Below are positions 24,177 through 32,906 of a DNA stretch of 64,000 nucleotides, in pieces. A model generated the notes under the pieces. The model made no database searches and was not told where the DNA came from. It saw only the letters and a program-made list of their open reading frames with translations. Every line of letters starts with the position of its first letter. Within the stretch, counting starts at the first letter, position 1. The DNA lies in the NCBI RefSeq assembly GCF_002043095.1, contig NZ_MVOC01000038.1:1-64000 (forward strand). Direction: 5' to 3'. The DNA comes from Mycobacterium sp. AT1 (GTDB lineage: Bacteria; Actinomycetota; Actinomycetes; Mycobacteriales; Mycobacteriaceae). The position numbers and the translations under genes were made by a program.

Positions 24177-24746
24177 TCAGTCGGTAGAAGTCCACGGCTC
24201 CCTGGCGAAGACCCGTTCCACCATAGGTCGAAAGAAGTCGAGTGGACGGTGCTCGAAGTCCACGTCGAAACAGTTCTGGTCGTACTTCTCGCAGAACTCC
24301 ACGCAGTCGTCGAACCACTGGTGCCCGCGGTACTTCTCGCGGGCGTCGCGCACACCACCCATGTGAGGGGCGTAGTAGTACTGCTGAAACTCGGGGTGCA
24401 CCTTGACTATCCAGGCCAGTCGCTCGGATACGTAGGGCGCGATCACCGAGGCGGCGAAGGCGCCGTGGGCGTGCGGTGCGTAAGTGTCACCCACGTCGTG
24501 CAGCAGCGCCGCGACGACGTACCCGTCCGAACGTCCGTCGTCGACGGCCCGGGTGGCCGACTGCAGGGAATGATCCAGTCGGCTGATCGGGTAGGCCTGT
24601 CGACCGTCGGCGAGAGCCTCCACCAGGCTGAGGACACGGGGCACCAGCCCCGCATTGTTCGCTTCCTCCGCGCGGTCGATGAGGGCATAGTCCTCCGCGG
24701 TGCCCTCGGACATCGTGCGGTAGGTGGCGCGTGTCTTCGTGTTCAT
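24177..24746 (-). CDS. PhnZ-like HD-domain protein (probable di-iron oxygenase or phosphohydrolase)
   Basis: A 189-residue HD-superfamily protein. The metal ligands of a di-metal HD site are visible: His59 in 'ISRLDHSLQSATRA', His83-Asp84 in 'AALLHDVGDTY', His94 in 'PHAHGAFAAS', His117 in 'IVKVHPEF' and Asp156 in 'CEKYDQNCFD'. The segment 'ISRLDHSLQSA' and the Gln after the first His resemble PhnZ, a mixed-valent di-iron oxygenase acting on aminophosphonates, more than nucleotide-type HD hydrolases. ATG 24746 follows a GAGAGG ribosome site. It is the last gene of the ABC-importer/flavin-oxidase operon, 71 bases after the oxidase, which supports a catabolic step. An oxygenase role is inference. 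Confidence 0.72.
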   Translation of the reverse strand: MNTKTRATYRTMSEGTAEDYALIDRAEEANNAGLVPRVLSLVEALADGRQAYPISRLDHSLQSATRAVDDGRSDGYVVAALLHDVGDTYAPHAHGAFAASVIAPYVSERLAWIVKVHPEFQQYYYAPHMGGVRDAREKYRGHQWFDDCVEFCEKYDQNCFDVDFEHRPLDFFRPMVERVFAREPWTSTD

Positions 24747-24817
24747 GGCCTGTTCCTCTCGACGAGCTTTCCCCTTCAACCGTAGTGACGGCGTGGGGCA
24801 GGTGCCTGCCGAAGCGG

Positions 24818-26203
24818 TCAGTGGCCGCGACCGGAGACGAGGTCGGCGGCCGTGGCGATCGGCGACGTCGTGGCACGACCGCGCAGCTCCGCCCGGTCGG
24901 CGGCGTAGTAGGCCTTGTACATGGCCTGCACGGCGATGTACCGCAGCGGCTCCGGCTCCCACTTGCGTACCTGGTGGTTCACCCAGGGCAGCTCGGTGAG
25001 TGCCGACGGGGTCTTGAGGATGAGGTCACGCAGGGTGCGTCCGGCGAGGTTGGTCGAGGTGACACCGGTGCCCACGTAGCCACCGGCCCAGCCTAGCCCG
25101 GTCGAGGTGTCGAGCCCTACCGTCGCCGACCAGTCCCGAGGTACCCCGAGGACACCCGACCAGACGTGCTCCACCGCGGCCCCTGCCGTTGCCGGAAAGA
25201 ATCGGACCAAGATGTCACGAAGCAGCCCAACGGTTTTCGGGTCGGTCGCCCCGTCGACGTCGGTGCCCGAGCCGTAACGGTAGGGGGCGCCCCGTCCGCC
25301 GATGGCGATGCGGTCGTCCGCCGTGCGCTGGGCGTACATGTAGGCGTGGGCTTGGTCGCCGAGAGTCTCGTAGCCGCCCCAGCCGATGTCGGCCCAGACC
25401 TCGGGGGACAGTGGCTCCGTCACGATCAACGAGGAGTTCATCGGCAGCCACGTGCGCCGAAGGCCGTCGATCTGGGCGGTGAATCCCTCGGTGGCCCTGA
25501 CTACGGTCTCGGCGGTGACGGTGCCGGCCTCCGTGACCGCCTCGTGCGGGCGGATCTCGGAAACCCGTGTCTGCTCGTAGATCTCGACGCCGAGCGACTC
25601 GACGACGCGGGCCAGGCCCGCGGCGAGCTTCGCCGGATGCAGTCTCGCGCAGTGCGGATGCCACATCGCGCCCGTCGTGCCGCGCACGTTGATCCGTGCC
25701 GTCGCCTCTGCCGCGCTGAGGAGTTCGACGTCGGTCATCGGCCAGGAGTGGGCCTCCTCGACGGCGTGCACCAGGCGGGTCTGCTGGGCGGCGTTCGTGG
25801 CAACCGTGAACTCGCCACCCTTGACGACGTCGGACTCGATGTTCTCGTCACGGGTGACGCGGATGACCTCGTCAACCGTCTCGTTCATTGCCGTCTGCTG
25901 CCGTCCCACGGCCTCGCGGCCGTGCGACTTCAGGTACGAGCCACGCCCACCGGTGATCTCGTTGGTCAGCCAACCACCGTTGCGGCCCGACGCCCCGAAA
26001 CCCGCGAACCGCTGCTCCAGCACGACGATTCGCAGCTGGGGGGCAGCCTTCTTGAGGTAGTACGCGGTCCACAGCCCGGTGTACCCGGCCCCGACGATGC
26101 AGACGTCGGCCTGGGTGGAACCGGGCAGTGGCGGTCGCGCCGGTTCCCGCCCGATGCTGTCCCACCAGAAGGACACCTTGCCGTTGGTAAGTGCGGTGCT
26201 CAT
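24818..26203 (-). CDS. DAO-family FAD-dependent amine oxidoreductase
   Basis: A 461-residue FAD enzyme of the glycine/D-amino-acid oxidase family, close in layout to PuuB-like gamma-glutamylputrescine oxidases. Dinucleotide-binding: 'ADVCIVGAGYTGLWTAYYL'; then 'GFGASGRNGGWLTNEITGG' (the GASGRNGG motif), 'MWHPHCARLHPAKLAAGLA', 'HVWSGVLGVPRDWSATVGL' and the C-terminal 'LGWAGGYVGTGVTSTNLAGR'. It likely oxidises a primary or secondary amine brought in by the adjacent ABC importer, giving aldehyde, ammonia and H2O2 or reduced acceptor. Its ATG overlaps the stop of the second permease gene by 4 bases. Confidence 0.85.
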   Translation of the reverse strand: MSTALTNGKVSFWWDSIGREPARPPLPGSTQADVCIVGAGYTGLWTAYYLKKAAPQLRIVVLEQRFAGFGASGRNGGWLTNEITGGRGSYLKSHGREAVGRQQTAMNETVDEVIRVTRDENIESDVVKGGEFTVATNAAQQTRLVHAVEEAHSWPMTDVELLSAAEATARINVRGTTGAMWHPHCARLHPAKLAAGLARVVESLGVEIYEQTRVSEIRPHEAVTEAGTVTAETVVRATEGFTAQIDGLRRTWLPMNSSLIVTEPLSPEVWADIGWGGYETLGDQAHAYMYAQRTADDRIAIGGRGAPYRYGSGTDVDGATDPKTVGLLRDILVRFFPATAGAAVEHVWSGVLGVPRDWSATVGLDTSTGLGWAGGYVGTGVTSTNLAGRTLRDLILKTPSALTELPWVNHQVRKWEPEPLRYIAVQAMYKAYYAADRAELRGRATTSPIATAADLVSGRGH

Positions 26204-27090
26204 CGGCCCACCATCGCACTCGTCAGGCCGGCGGCGCCACCACCCTCACCCGTCGGGTCGCGGCGGAGGATCAGGGCGGCCACGGCGAGGACGATCAGGG
26301 TGAGCACCAGCATCAGCGTCGACATCGCGGCGATGTCCGGCCGTAGTGACGCCTTCAGGGACGCGAAGATGTACACCGGCCACGGCGTCGAGCCTGCGAC
26401 CGACACGAATGACGACACCACGGTGTTGTCGAGGCTCAGCGTGAACGCCAGCAGCGCACCGGAGATGACGGCGGGACGGATCAGCGGCAGCGTGATGTCG
26501 GTGAACCGCCGAAACGGCGGGGCGTACAGGTCGGCGGCGGCCTCTTCGAGAAACTCGTTCATCCCCGTCATCCGGGCCCGCACGATGAACGTGACGACCG
26601 CGCTGGCGAACAGCGAGTTGGCGATGATGAGGCGCACCTGGCCGATGTTGAAGGCGTCGAAACCCCAGTCGACGCCGAGGGTGACGAACCAGGGGAGCAG
26701 CGAGATCGCGCTGACGATCTCCGGTGTGACCATCACCAGACCCAGGAGGACGAGCAGTCCCGGTGCCCACCAGCCGGGGCGCCGGGTCAACGCGATGCCT
26801 GCGAAGGTGCCCAGCAGGGTGGCGACCACCGCGGTGCCCGCGGCGGTGATCAAGGAGACGGTGATCGCGTTGACGATCGCCGGGTTGTTCATTGCCGAGA
26901 CGTAGGCGTCGACGCCGAACCCCTCGAACATCTGCAGGGTGCGCCCGGTGTTGAACGAGAACACCACGATGACGACGATCGGGAAGAACAGGAACAGCAA
27001 CCCCAGCAAGCCCCACACGTTCAACAGGGCGTCGCCGGGCCGAATCCGGCGTCGGCGAACCGGTTTCGAGACGGACGCGGTGTCGGTCAC
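26200..27090 (-). CDS. polyamine-type ABC importer permease (PotC-like)
   Basis: A 296-residue inner-membrane permease with six predicted helices, starting 'LLNVWGLLGLLFLFFPIVVI'. The cytoplasmic EAA loop reads 'EEAAADLYAPPFRRFTDITL PLI' across about residue 190, the contact site for the ATPase. Family pattern is PotC/spermidine-putrescine permease 2. GTG 27090 overlaps the stop of the upstream permease by 4 bases, and its own stop overlaps the oxidase start. Acts with the permease, binding protein and ATPase encoded upstream. Confidence 0.88.
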   Translation of the reverse strand: MTDTASVSKPVRRRRIRPGDALLNVWGLLGLLFLFFPIVVIVVFSFNTGRTLQMFEGFGVDAYVSAMNNPAIVNAITVSLITAAGTAVVATLLGTFAGIALTRRPGWWAPGLLVLLGLVMVTPEIVSAISLLPWFVTLGVDWGFDAFNIGQVRLIIANSLFASAVVTFIVRARMTGMNEFLEEAAADLYAPPFRRFTDITLPLIRPAVISGALLAFTLSLDNTVVSSFVSVAGSTPWPVYIFASLKASLRPDIAAMSTLMLVLTLIVLAVAALILRRDPTGEGGGAAGLTSAMVGR

Positions 27091-28046
27091 GCATTCTCCT
27101 TGAGCGGCAGTTTCAGAGAGGTCGCGGCGGTGGCGATGGCACCGACCACCTTGAGTGCGGCACCGACCACGGCGCTGGTGCCGAAGATCGCGAGCATCAG
27201 CAGTACCGCCATCGCCGAACCGAGCGCCCAGTTCTGGGCACTCTGGAACTGGGCGGCCACCATCTGGCCGACCATGCTGCCGCTTGCCCCGCCGAGAACG
27301 GTGGGGGTGATGTAGTCGCCCATCAACGGCACGAAGACCAGAAGCATTCCGGCGGTCACGCCCGGCATGGACAGGGGAATGGTCACGTGCCAGAACGTGC
27401 TCCACACCGTGCCGCCGAGGTCACGGCTGGCCTCGAGCAGTTTCAGGTCGAGGCGTTCCAGCGCGACGTATAGCGGAAGGATCATCAGCGGCAGGTAGTT
27501 GTAGACCACGCCGAGCTGAACCGCGGCCGAGGTGTAGAGCACGTGCAGTGAGCCGTCGGTGAGATGGGCCCATTGCAGTGTCTTCGACACGAAACCCTCT
27601 GGGCTGAGCGAGATTTGCCATCCAATGGTGCGCACCAGGAAGTTGGTCCAGTACGGGATGAGGATCAGGGCCAGCACGATGCCGCGCCACTTGGGGGCCA
27701 GTTTGACCGCCATCCAGTAGGCCATCGGAAATGCGACGGCCAGGCAGATCACGGTTCCCGTGACGGCGATCTTCAACGTGCGGACGAAGATCGAGAAGAA
27801 GGCCGGTGAGGCGGCCTGTCCGTAGCGGTCGAACGAGAGGACGTCGTTGGCATGGGTGACGTAGAGGCCGGGTTTGTAGCCGAAGCTGTACCAGACCACC
27901 AGGCCGAACGGCAGGATGAAGAACAGCAGAATCCACACGCTGATCGGCAGTGCCCCAAGACCCTTGGGTGCGCGCAGCCGCCGGCGCGCGGCCGGTAGGT
28001 CGACCGTGCCGGGCGCCGGCGCCGCCCGGCCTTCCAGGGTGGTCAC
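27087..28046 (-). CDS. polyamine-type ABC importer permease (PotB-like)
   Basis: A 319-residue permease with about six helices, beginning after a charged cytosolic N-terminus ('ISVWILLFFILPFGLVVWYS'). The EAA-like loop is in 'LEASRDLGGTVWSTFWHVTI'. The PotB/spermidine-putrescine permease 1 layout is clear, including 'PYWTNFLVRTIGW'. GTG 28046 overlaps the binding-protein stop (GTGA), and the stop overlaps the second permease's start, so the four downstream cistrons are translationally coupled. Confidence 0.88.
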   Translation of the reverse strand: MTTLEGRAAPAPGTVDLPAARRRLRAPKGLGALPISVWILLFFILPFGLVVWYSFGYKPGLYVTHANDVLSFDRYGQAASPAFFSIFVRTLKIAVTGTVICLAVAFPMAYWMAVKLAPKWRGIVLALILIPYWTNFLVRTIGWQISLSPEGFVSKTLQWAHLTDGSLHVLYTSAAVQLGVVYNYLPLMILPLYVALERLDLKLLEASRDLGGTVWSTFWHVTIPLSMPGVTAGMLLVFVPLMGDYITPTVLGGASGSMVGQMVAAQFQSAQNWALGSAMAVLLMLAIFGTSAVVGAALKVVGAIATAATSLKLPLKENA

Positions 28047-29191
28047 TTGCCCGCCGCGGCCTTGAGCTCGTCGTAGATGCCGATGATGGTGCCGTCCGCC
28101 GACGTCATCTGGCTGTAGACCAGCTTCGACATGACGGCGTCGCTGATGAAAATCAGGTCGGGTCGCTTGACGTCAGCCTTCTTGGCCGCGTCCTCGATGC
28201 CTTGGATTCCGGTGTTGTACCCGATGTAGGTGAGTTCCTTGAGGGACACGGTCGGGTCGAGAACGTAGTTGATGAACTCGTAGGCGGCGTCCTCGTGGGG
28301 CGCGCCCTTGACGATCGCCCAGTTGTCCTGCCACAGGTTCGCGCCCTCCGAGGGCCACACCCACTTGTAGCGATCCGGCTCCGAGTTGGCGAGGATTCCG
28401 AGACGGGCGTCGCCGTTCCAGCAGTGGATCAGCGTCCGGGCCGACGAGGAGATCGAGGCGTTGGTCGACGATTCGAAGGCCTGCACGTGCGGAGCGATCT
28501 TGTCGATGATGAACGAGCGATACGCCGCGATGTGGGCGGGATCGGTTGTGTTCTCGTCGATTCCGTTGGCCCAGAAGTAGGTGTACGACACCTCGCCCTG
28601 GTCTTCGAGAAGCGACATGCTGCCCGATGCCTCCTTCTGCGCGGCGTCGAGGAAGTCCGCCCACGACGTCAGGTCGCGCTTGATGACGGTGGTGTCGTAG
28701 ACGTAACCCGTCGAGCCCCAGTCCTTGCACACGCTGTACTTGTTGCCGGGATCGAACGGTGTGTTGAGAACCTTTGGGCTGAGGTTCTTCATGTTCGGCA
28801 GCTTGGAGTGGTCGAGCTCGGTGAGCAGCCCGCCCGTCGCCATCTGTTGAACGGACGAGTGGGTGGGCACGCAGATGTCGTAGCCCGTCGTGCCCTTTGC
28901 CGCACTGAGCTTGGCGATCATCTCGGGGTTCGAGCCGTAGGAGTCGAGGGTGATCTTGGGGCCCTTGGCCGCGGTGAAGTCGGTCAGCACCGCGGGATCG
29001 TCGTACTCGCCCCAGGTGTAGATGTTGAGGCCGTCGGATGACGCGCTACCACCGCCGCCTGAGGAATTGGAGCACGCGGCGAGGAAGGCGCCGACTCCGA
29101 GCGCCGCGGTTCCACCGAGGAAGCTGCGACGGGTCAGTGAACTCTTCAGTGCCTCGGGAATGAGTGCGCGGATGTGGGGTTGCTGTGTCAT
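28043..29191 (-). CDS. polyamine-type substrate-binding lipoprotein (PotD-like)
   Basis: A 382-residue binding protein. The N-terminus combines a twin-arginine motif ('SLTRRSFLGG') with a lipobox ('GAFLAACSNSS'), so it is probably a Tat-exported lipoprotein. The mature part starts 'LNIYTWGEYDDPAVLTDF', the PotD/PotF hallmark, and contains 'YDICVPTHSSVQQMATGGLL' and 'WPSEGANLWQDNWAIVKGA'. It captures a cationic amine-like compound; the ligand cannot be named from sequence. ATG 29191 follows a CTGGAGG ribosome site. It starts 49 bases after the ATPase stop. Confidence 0.88.
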   Translation of the reverse strand: MTQQPHIRALIPEALKSSLTRRSFLGGTAALGVGAFLAACSNSSGGGGSASSDGLNIYTWGEYDDPAVLTDFTAAKGPKITLDSYGSNPEMIAKLSAAKGTTGYDICVPTHSSVQQMATGGLLTELDHSKLPNMKNLSPKVLNTPFDPGNKYSVCKDWGSTGYVYDTTVIKRDLTSWADFLDAAQKEASGSMSLLEDQGEVSYTYFWANGIDENTTDPAHIAAYRSFIIDKIAPHVQAFESSTNASISSSARTLIHCWNGDARLGILANSEPDRYKWVWPSEGANLWQDNWAIVKGAPHEDAAYEFINYVLDPTVSLKELTYIGYNTGIQGIEDAAKKADVKRPDLIFISDAVMSKLVYSQMTSADGTIIGIYDELKAAAGK

Positions 29192-29240
29192 GACGGGACC
29201 TCCAGGTCGAGTTGGCGAGACGGTAACGGGTAGCGGGCGA

Positions 29241-30389
29241 TTACGAGGTGAAGATCCGGACGGCTTCTGCGGACCACGAGCACAGCACTGGTGATCCGAG
29301 TTCGGTGGGTGGGTTGGCGGCTCGGGGGAGGCGAGCGAGGATTTGGTCGTCACTCGGGGTGTGGATGACCAGCTGCAGGCTGTGACCGAGTTCGGAGACT
29401 CCGAGCAGCGTGCCGGTAACGGAGTTGACCGAGGTGTCCGACGCCGTGTCGGTCACCGCCGCGCTCGAGACCACCACCGACTCCGGCCTGATCGCGGCGC
29501 TTACCTCGGCACCACTTGCGGCGGGCACGGTGCCCTTGGTCGGGCGCGAGGAATGCAACGACAGGCCCTTGGTGTGCACGCGCACACCGTCGGCGTCGAA
29601 GGACGCGATCGTCCCCGCAAAGGAATTCTGCCTGCCGATGAAACCCGCCACGAACGACGACTCGGGCGCGTCGTAAACGTCTGAGGCGGTGCCGATCTGC
29701 TCGATGCGGCCGTCCTTCATCACGGCGACCCGATCGCTCATCGACAGAGCCTCTTCCTGGTCGTGGGTGACGAAGACGAAAGTCGTGCCGAGTTCGTGCT
29801 GCAGAAGTTTGAGCTCGACCTGCATCTCCTCCCGCAATTTCCGGTCGAGGGCACTCATCGGTTCGTCGAGGAGCAGAACGGCGGGACGGTTGACCAGAGC
29901 CCTCGCCAACGCGACCCGTTGCTGTTGGCCGCCGGAGAGCTGCGCGGGCTTTCGCGATGCGTATGCGGTCATCCGCACCATCTCGAGCGCTCGGCTCACG
30001 CGACTTGCCATGTCCGCCTTGACTACTCCCGACCGGCGTAGACCGTAGGCCACGTTGTCGGCGACCTTCATGTGGGGGAACAGGGCGTAGGCCTGGAAGA
30101 CGGTGTTCACCGGGCGCTTGTGCGGTGGCAGGTTCTCGACGTTCTGGCCCGAGATTGCGATGGTGCCGTCGTCGGGAAACTCGAATCCACCGATCATCCG
30201 CAGCGTCGTGGTCTTGCCGCAACCGCTGGGCCCGAGCAGGCTGAGGAATTCACCGGGTTGCACTTCGAGGCTGAGGTTGTCCACCGCGACGGCCGACCCG
30301 TACGTCTTCGTGAGGGAGCGCAGTTCGACCGATCCGGCCACCGAACTGGGTGCGGTCGTGGCCGGGGCGGTCATGTCCACGGTGCTCAC
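29241..30389 (-). CDS. polyamine-type ABC importer ATPase (PotA-like)
   Basis: A 382-residue ATPase: Walker A 'LLGPSGCGKTTTLR', Q-loop 'VFQAYALFPHM', signature 'LSGGQQQRVALARALV', Walker B 'VLLLDEPMSALD', H-loop 'VFVTHDQEEAL', and a C-terminal TOBE domain (from about residue 250). GTG 30389 overlaps the amidohydrolase stop by 4 bases and is used; ATG 30374 is the alternative. The much longer open frame upstream is antisense or out of frame with the amidohydrolase gene. It powers the importer with the two permeases encoded downstream. Confidence 0.9.
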   Translation of the reverse strand: MSTVDMTAPATTAPSSVAGSVELRSLTKTYGSAVAVDNLSLEVQPGEFLSLLGPSGCGKTTTLRMIGGFEFPDDGTIAISGQNVENLPPHKRPVNTVFQAYALFPHMKVADNVAYGLRRSGVVKADMASRVSRALEMVRMTAYASRKPAQLSGGQQQRVALARALVNRPAVLLLDEPMSALDRKLREEMQVELKLLQHELGTTFVFVTHDQEEALSMSDRVAVMKDGRIEQIGTASDVYDAPESSFVAGFIGRQNSFAGTIASFDADGVRVHTKGLSLHSSRPTKGTVPAASGAEVSAAIRPESVVVSSAAVTDTASDTSVNSVTGTLLGVSELGHSLQLVIHTPSDDQILARLPRAANPPTELGSPVLCSWSAEAVRIFTS

Positions 30390-32038
30390 GCCGACACCAG
30401 CGTCGAGGTGGCGTCGTAGACGACCTCGCCGCCGATGATCGTGTAGGCCACTGTGGCCGAACCGATCTCGGCGACCGGTGCGGCGAAGATGTCCCGGTCG
30501 AGGATGACGATGTCGCCCGCCTTGCCGACTTCGATGCTCCCCGAACGCTCCTCGTCGTGGTTGAGGTAGGCGGTGCCCAGGCTGTGCGCGATCAGTGCGT
30601 CGGCCAACGAGAGTGCCTGCTCGCCGAGGAAGGGCAATGCGGAGGCTCCCGTGGCTCCGGCCGGCGCGCGGTTGACGCTGGTGTGGATGATCTCCAGTGG
30701 GTTCGCCGTGCTCACGGGCCAGTCGCTGCCCGAAGCCAGCGGCGCTCCGGCCCGATGCAGCGAGCCGAACGGATATTGCCAGGCGGCTCGGCGGGTGCCG
30801 AGGAAGGGGATCGTCAGAACGTCCATCTGGGCCTCGTGCCTGGCCCAAAGCGGCTGCATGTTCGCGACCACCCCCAGCTCGGCGAAGCGGGGGACGTCGT
30901 CGGGGTGGACCACCTGAATGTGGGCCAGCGTGTGGCGAAGATCTTTGTCTCCGTTGGCCTTCCGGGCCGACTCGATGGCGTCGAGCGACTCGCGAACGGC
31001 TCGGTCGCCGAGGGCGTGGAAGTGCAGCTGGAAGCCGAGCGCGTCGAGCTGGGTGGCGATCTCGATGAGTGTGGTCGGGTCCACGAAGCTCTTGCCGGTG
31101 TTCTCCCCTGGGCAGCCGCACGAGTCGAGATAGGGCTCGAGCATCCCGGCCGTGAAGTTCTCGGCGACGCCGTCCTGCATGATCTTGACGGTGGTGGCCG
31201 CGAATCCGGCCGCCAGGGCGCGTTCGCGCTTCTCGACGAGCTCGGGTATCTGCTCCAGCCCACGATTGCGATCCCACCAGAGCGCCCCGACCACGTGCGC
31301 CTTCAGCACTCCGGACGCGGTGACCCGCAGGTACGAGTCGAGTGTGTCGGGGGTGTCGTTCGTGGCCCCGACGATGGCGTCCTGCCATGCGGTGACGCCC
31401 CACGCGAACAGTTGGCGCTGGGCGATGGTCAGGGCTTCGTCAAGGTCTTCCTGGGTCGCCAGTGGGATGTGCCGGGCGACGAGGGCCATGGCACCTTCCT
31501 GCAGTGTTCCGATGGCGTGGCCGTCCGCGTCGCGTTCGATGCGACCGTCGAAGGGGTCGGGCGTCGAGTCGTCGATGCCGCCGACCTCGAGGGCCTTGGT
31601 GTTGACCCAGGCGCCGTGACCGTCGCGGTTGGGGAAGTACGCCGGCCGGTCGGGGACGACCGCGTCGAGCGCCGCGGCCGTTGGTAACCCGCCGGGGAAG
31701 GAGTCCATCGACCAGCCGCCGCCACTGACCCACGGCAGTTCGGGATTGGCGGCCGCGTATTCGGCGATTCGCTCGAGGTAGCCGTCGGCGGTGTCGTACG
31801 GGGTCAAGTCGCACGCGATCATGTCGAGACCCGCGTGGTACGGATGGATGTGGCAGTCCTGGAAGCCGGGGCCGACGAGGCCACCCGCGGCGTCGATCTC
31901 GACGGCGCCGCTCGCGGCGAGCGCGTCCGCACCGATTGCGGTGATGACGCCGTTCTCGATGAGGAGTGGTTCTTCGACGATTCCGGCGGGGGTGAAGACG
32001 TGGCCTCCGGTGATCAGCAGGCGGTCGGGATCGGTCAT
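30386..32038 (-). CDS. YtcJ-like amidohydrolase (amidohydrolase_3 family)
   Basis: A 550-residue metal-dependent hydrolase of the cyclic amidohydrolase superfamily. Metal-site marks are 'GLVGPGFQDCHIHPYHAG' (HxH), 'ATTVKIMQDGVAENFTAG' (the Lys/substrate loop), 'LHFHALGDRAVRESLDAI' and 'GAPLASGSDWPVSTANPLE' (final Asp). YtcJ relatives hydrolyse amides, ureas or cyclic amides and sometimes act on N-acyl compounds. It is the first enzyme gene after the regulator, 4 bases downstream of it, and overlaps the ATPase start. It may release an amine from an amide taken up by the importer; this is inference. Confidence 0.82.
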   Translation of the reverse strand: MTDPDRLLITGGHVFTPAGIVEEPLLIENGVITAIGADALAASGAVEIDAAGGLVGPGFQDCHIHPYHAGLDMIACDLTPYDTADGYLERIAEYAAANPELPWVSGGGWSMDSFPGGLPTAAALDAVVPDRPAYFPNRDGHGAWVNTKALEVGGIDDSTPDPFDGRIERDADGHAIGTLQEGAMALVARHIPLATQEDLDEALTIAQRQLFAWGVTAWQDAIVGATNDTPDTLDSYLRVTASGVLKAHVVGALWWDRNRGLEQIPELVEKRERALAAGFAATTVKIMQDGVAENFTAGMLEPYLDSCGCPGENTGKSFVDPTTLIEIATQLDALGFQLHFHALGDRAVRESLDAIESARKANGDKDLRHTLAHIQVVHPDDVPRFAELGVVANMQPLWARHEAQMDVLTIPFLGTRRAAWQYPFGSLHRAGAPLASGSDWPVSTANPLEIIHTSVNRAPAGATGASALPFLGEQALSLADALIAHSLGTAYLNHDEERSGSIEVGKAGDIVILDRDIFAAPVAEIGSATVAYTIIGGEVVYDATSTLVSA

Positions 32039-32042
32039 GGTG

Positions 32043-32714
32043 TCAGTCCTCGGTGGGTTTGGTGGACGGAACGTGTTGATTCATGGGCGCTTTGAGCGGG
32101 TTGGTGTCGATCGGCGGGGTGAAGTGCGACGTGATCCACATGGCCTGGGCCGGGGTGGCGCCGATGTTCACGGCTCGGTGGGGTACCGACGAGAGGTACT
32201 CGACGCTGTCGCGGGGGCCGAGGATGAGGGTCTCGGAACCGATCGAGATCTCCATGTGACCGGTCAGCACGTAGAAGAGTTCCTGCGCGTCGTCGTGGGC
32301 ATAGGGTTCTGGCCCGGTCGACCCGCCCACCTCGAATGTGCCTTCGTAGACCTCGAGTTGGCGGATTGGGGGCCGCGACAGCAGTAGTTTTTGCAATCCA
32401 CCGTCGCTGGAGAACAGCGGCCTCTCGTGTGCCCGCAGCACGGGGCGCGAGACCGGAGCTTCGTCGGAGAGTAGGTCGGCGACCGAGATGCCCACCGCAG
32501 CGGCGATCCGTTTTAGCACGCTGACGGAGACACCGCACTTGCCGTTCTCCAGTTGGCTGATGAAGCCTGCGCTCACCCCGGCCCGGGCGGCCAGGTCCCG
32601 GGTGGACAGCCGGGCGCGCTCGCGGGCAGCCCGTAGCCGACCGCCGAGCATCGCGCGAGCGGCACCGTCGGTCGTGGGTACGGCCACCCCAGGATCAGAA
32701 AACACTTGCCTCAT
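32043..32714 (-). CDS. XRE-cupin transcriptional regulator (PuuR-like)
   Basis: A 223-residue regulator: an XRE HTH ('RLSTRDLAARAGVSAGFISQ', about residues 35-90) followed by a cupin ('VYEGTFEVGGSTGPEPYAHD', 'FYVLTGHMEISIGSETLI'). PuuR-type regulators control putrescine and other amine-catabolism operons and sense a small ligand through the cupin. ATG 32714 is preferred over the upstream GTG 32729, because that GTG lies inside a perfect palindrome likely to be its own operator. It is the first gene of the amine operon, so it probably regulates itself and the genes downstream. Confidence 0.82.
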   Translation of the reverse strand: MRQVFSDPGVAVPTTDGAARAMLGGRLRAARERARLSTRDLAARAGVSAGFISQLENGKCGVSVSVLKRIAAAVGISVADLLSDEAPVSRPVLRAHERPLFSSDGGLQKLLLSRPPIRQLEVYEGTFEVGGSTGPEPYAHDDAQELFYVLTGHMEISIGSETLILGPRDSVEYLSSVPHRAVNIGATPAQAMWITSHFTPPIDTNPLKAPMNQHVPSTKPTED

Positions 32715-32716
32715 TT

Positions 32717-32735
32717 CGTTAAGACTCACTTAACG
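32717..32735. promoter_or_regulatory. perfect palindrome at the operon start, probable autoregulatory operator
   Basis: CGTTAAG-ACTCA-CTTAACG: 7-base perfect arms with a 5-base spacer, immediately upstream of ATG 32714 and overlapping the alternative GTG 32729. Its position at the head of the amine operon fits a binding site for the XRE-cupin protein. Confidence 0.55.
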
Positions 32736-32906
32736 GATTGCTTACTGGGGAACGGTAAGGCCAGCTGTGAGGTCTCGCAACAGAATGGGCGAATCAAGGC
32801 GAACTGTTTACATCACCGAAATGCCGGGATGTCGAGATCTGGGCGGCGTGATCAAACGAATTGCCTTCAAGAACAGGAACATACGAGGCAGAACCTCGTC
32901 GATGGC

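Noticed and set aside
30390..31403. Upstream extension of the ABC ATPase frame (about 340 codons)
   Set aside because: It overlaps the amidohydrolase gene in another frame and has the Arg-rich composition of a shadow frame; the ATPase homology begins at 30389.
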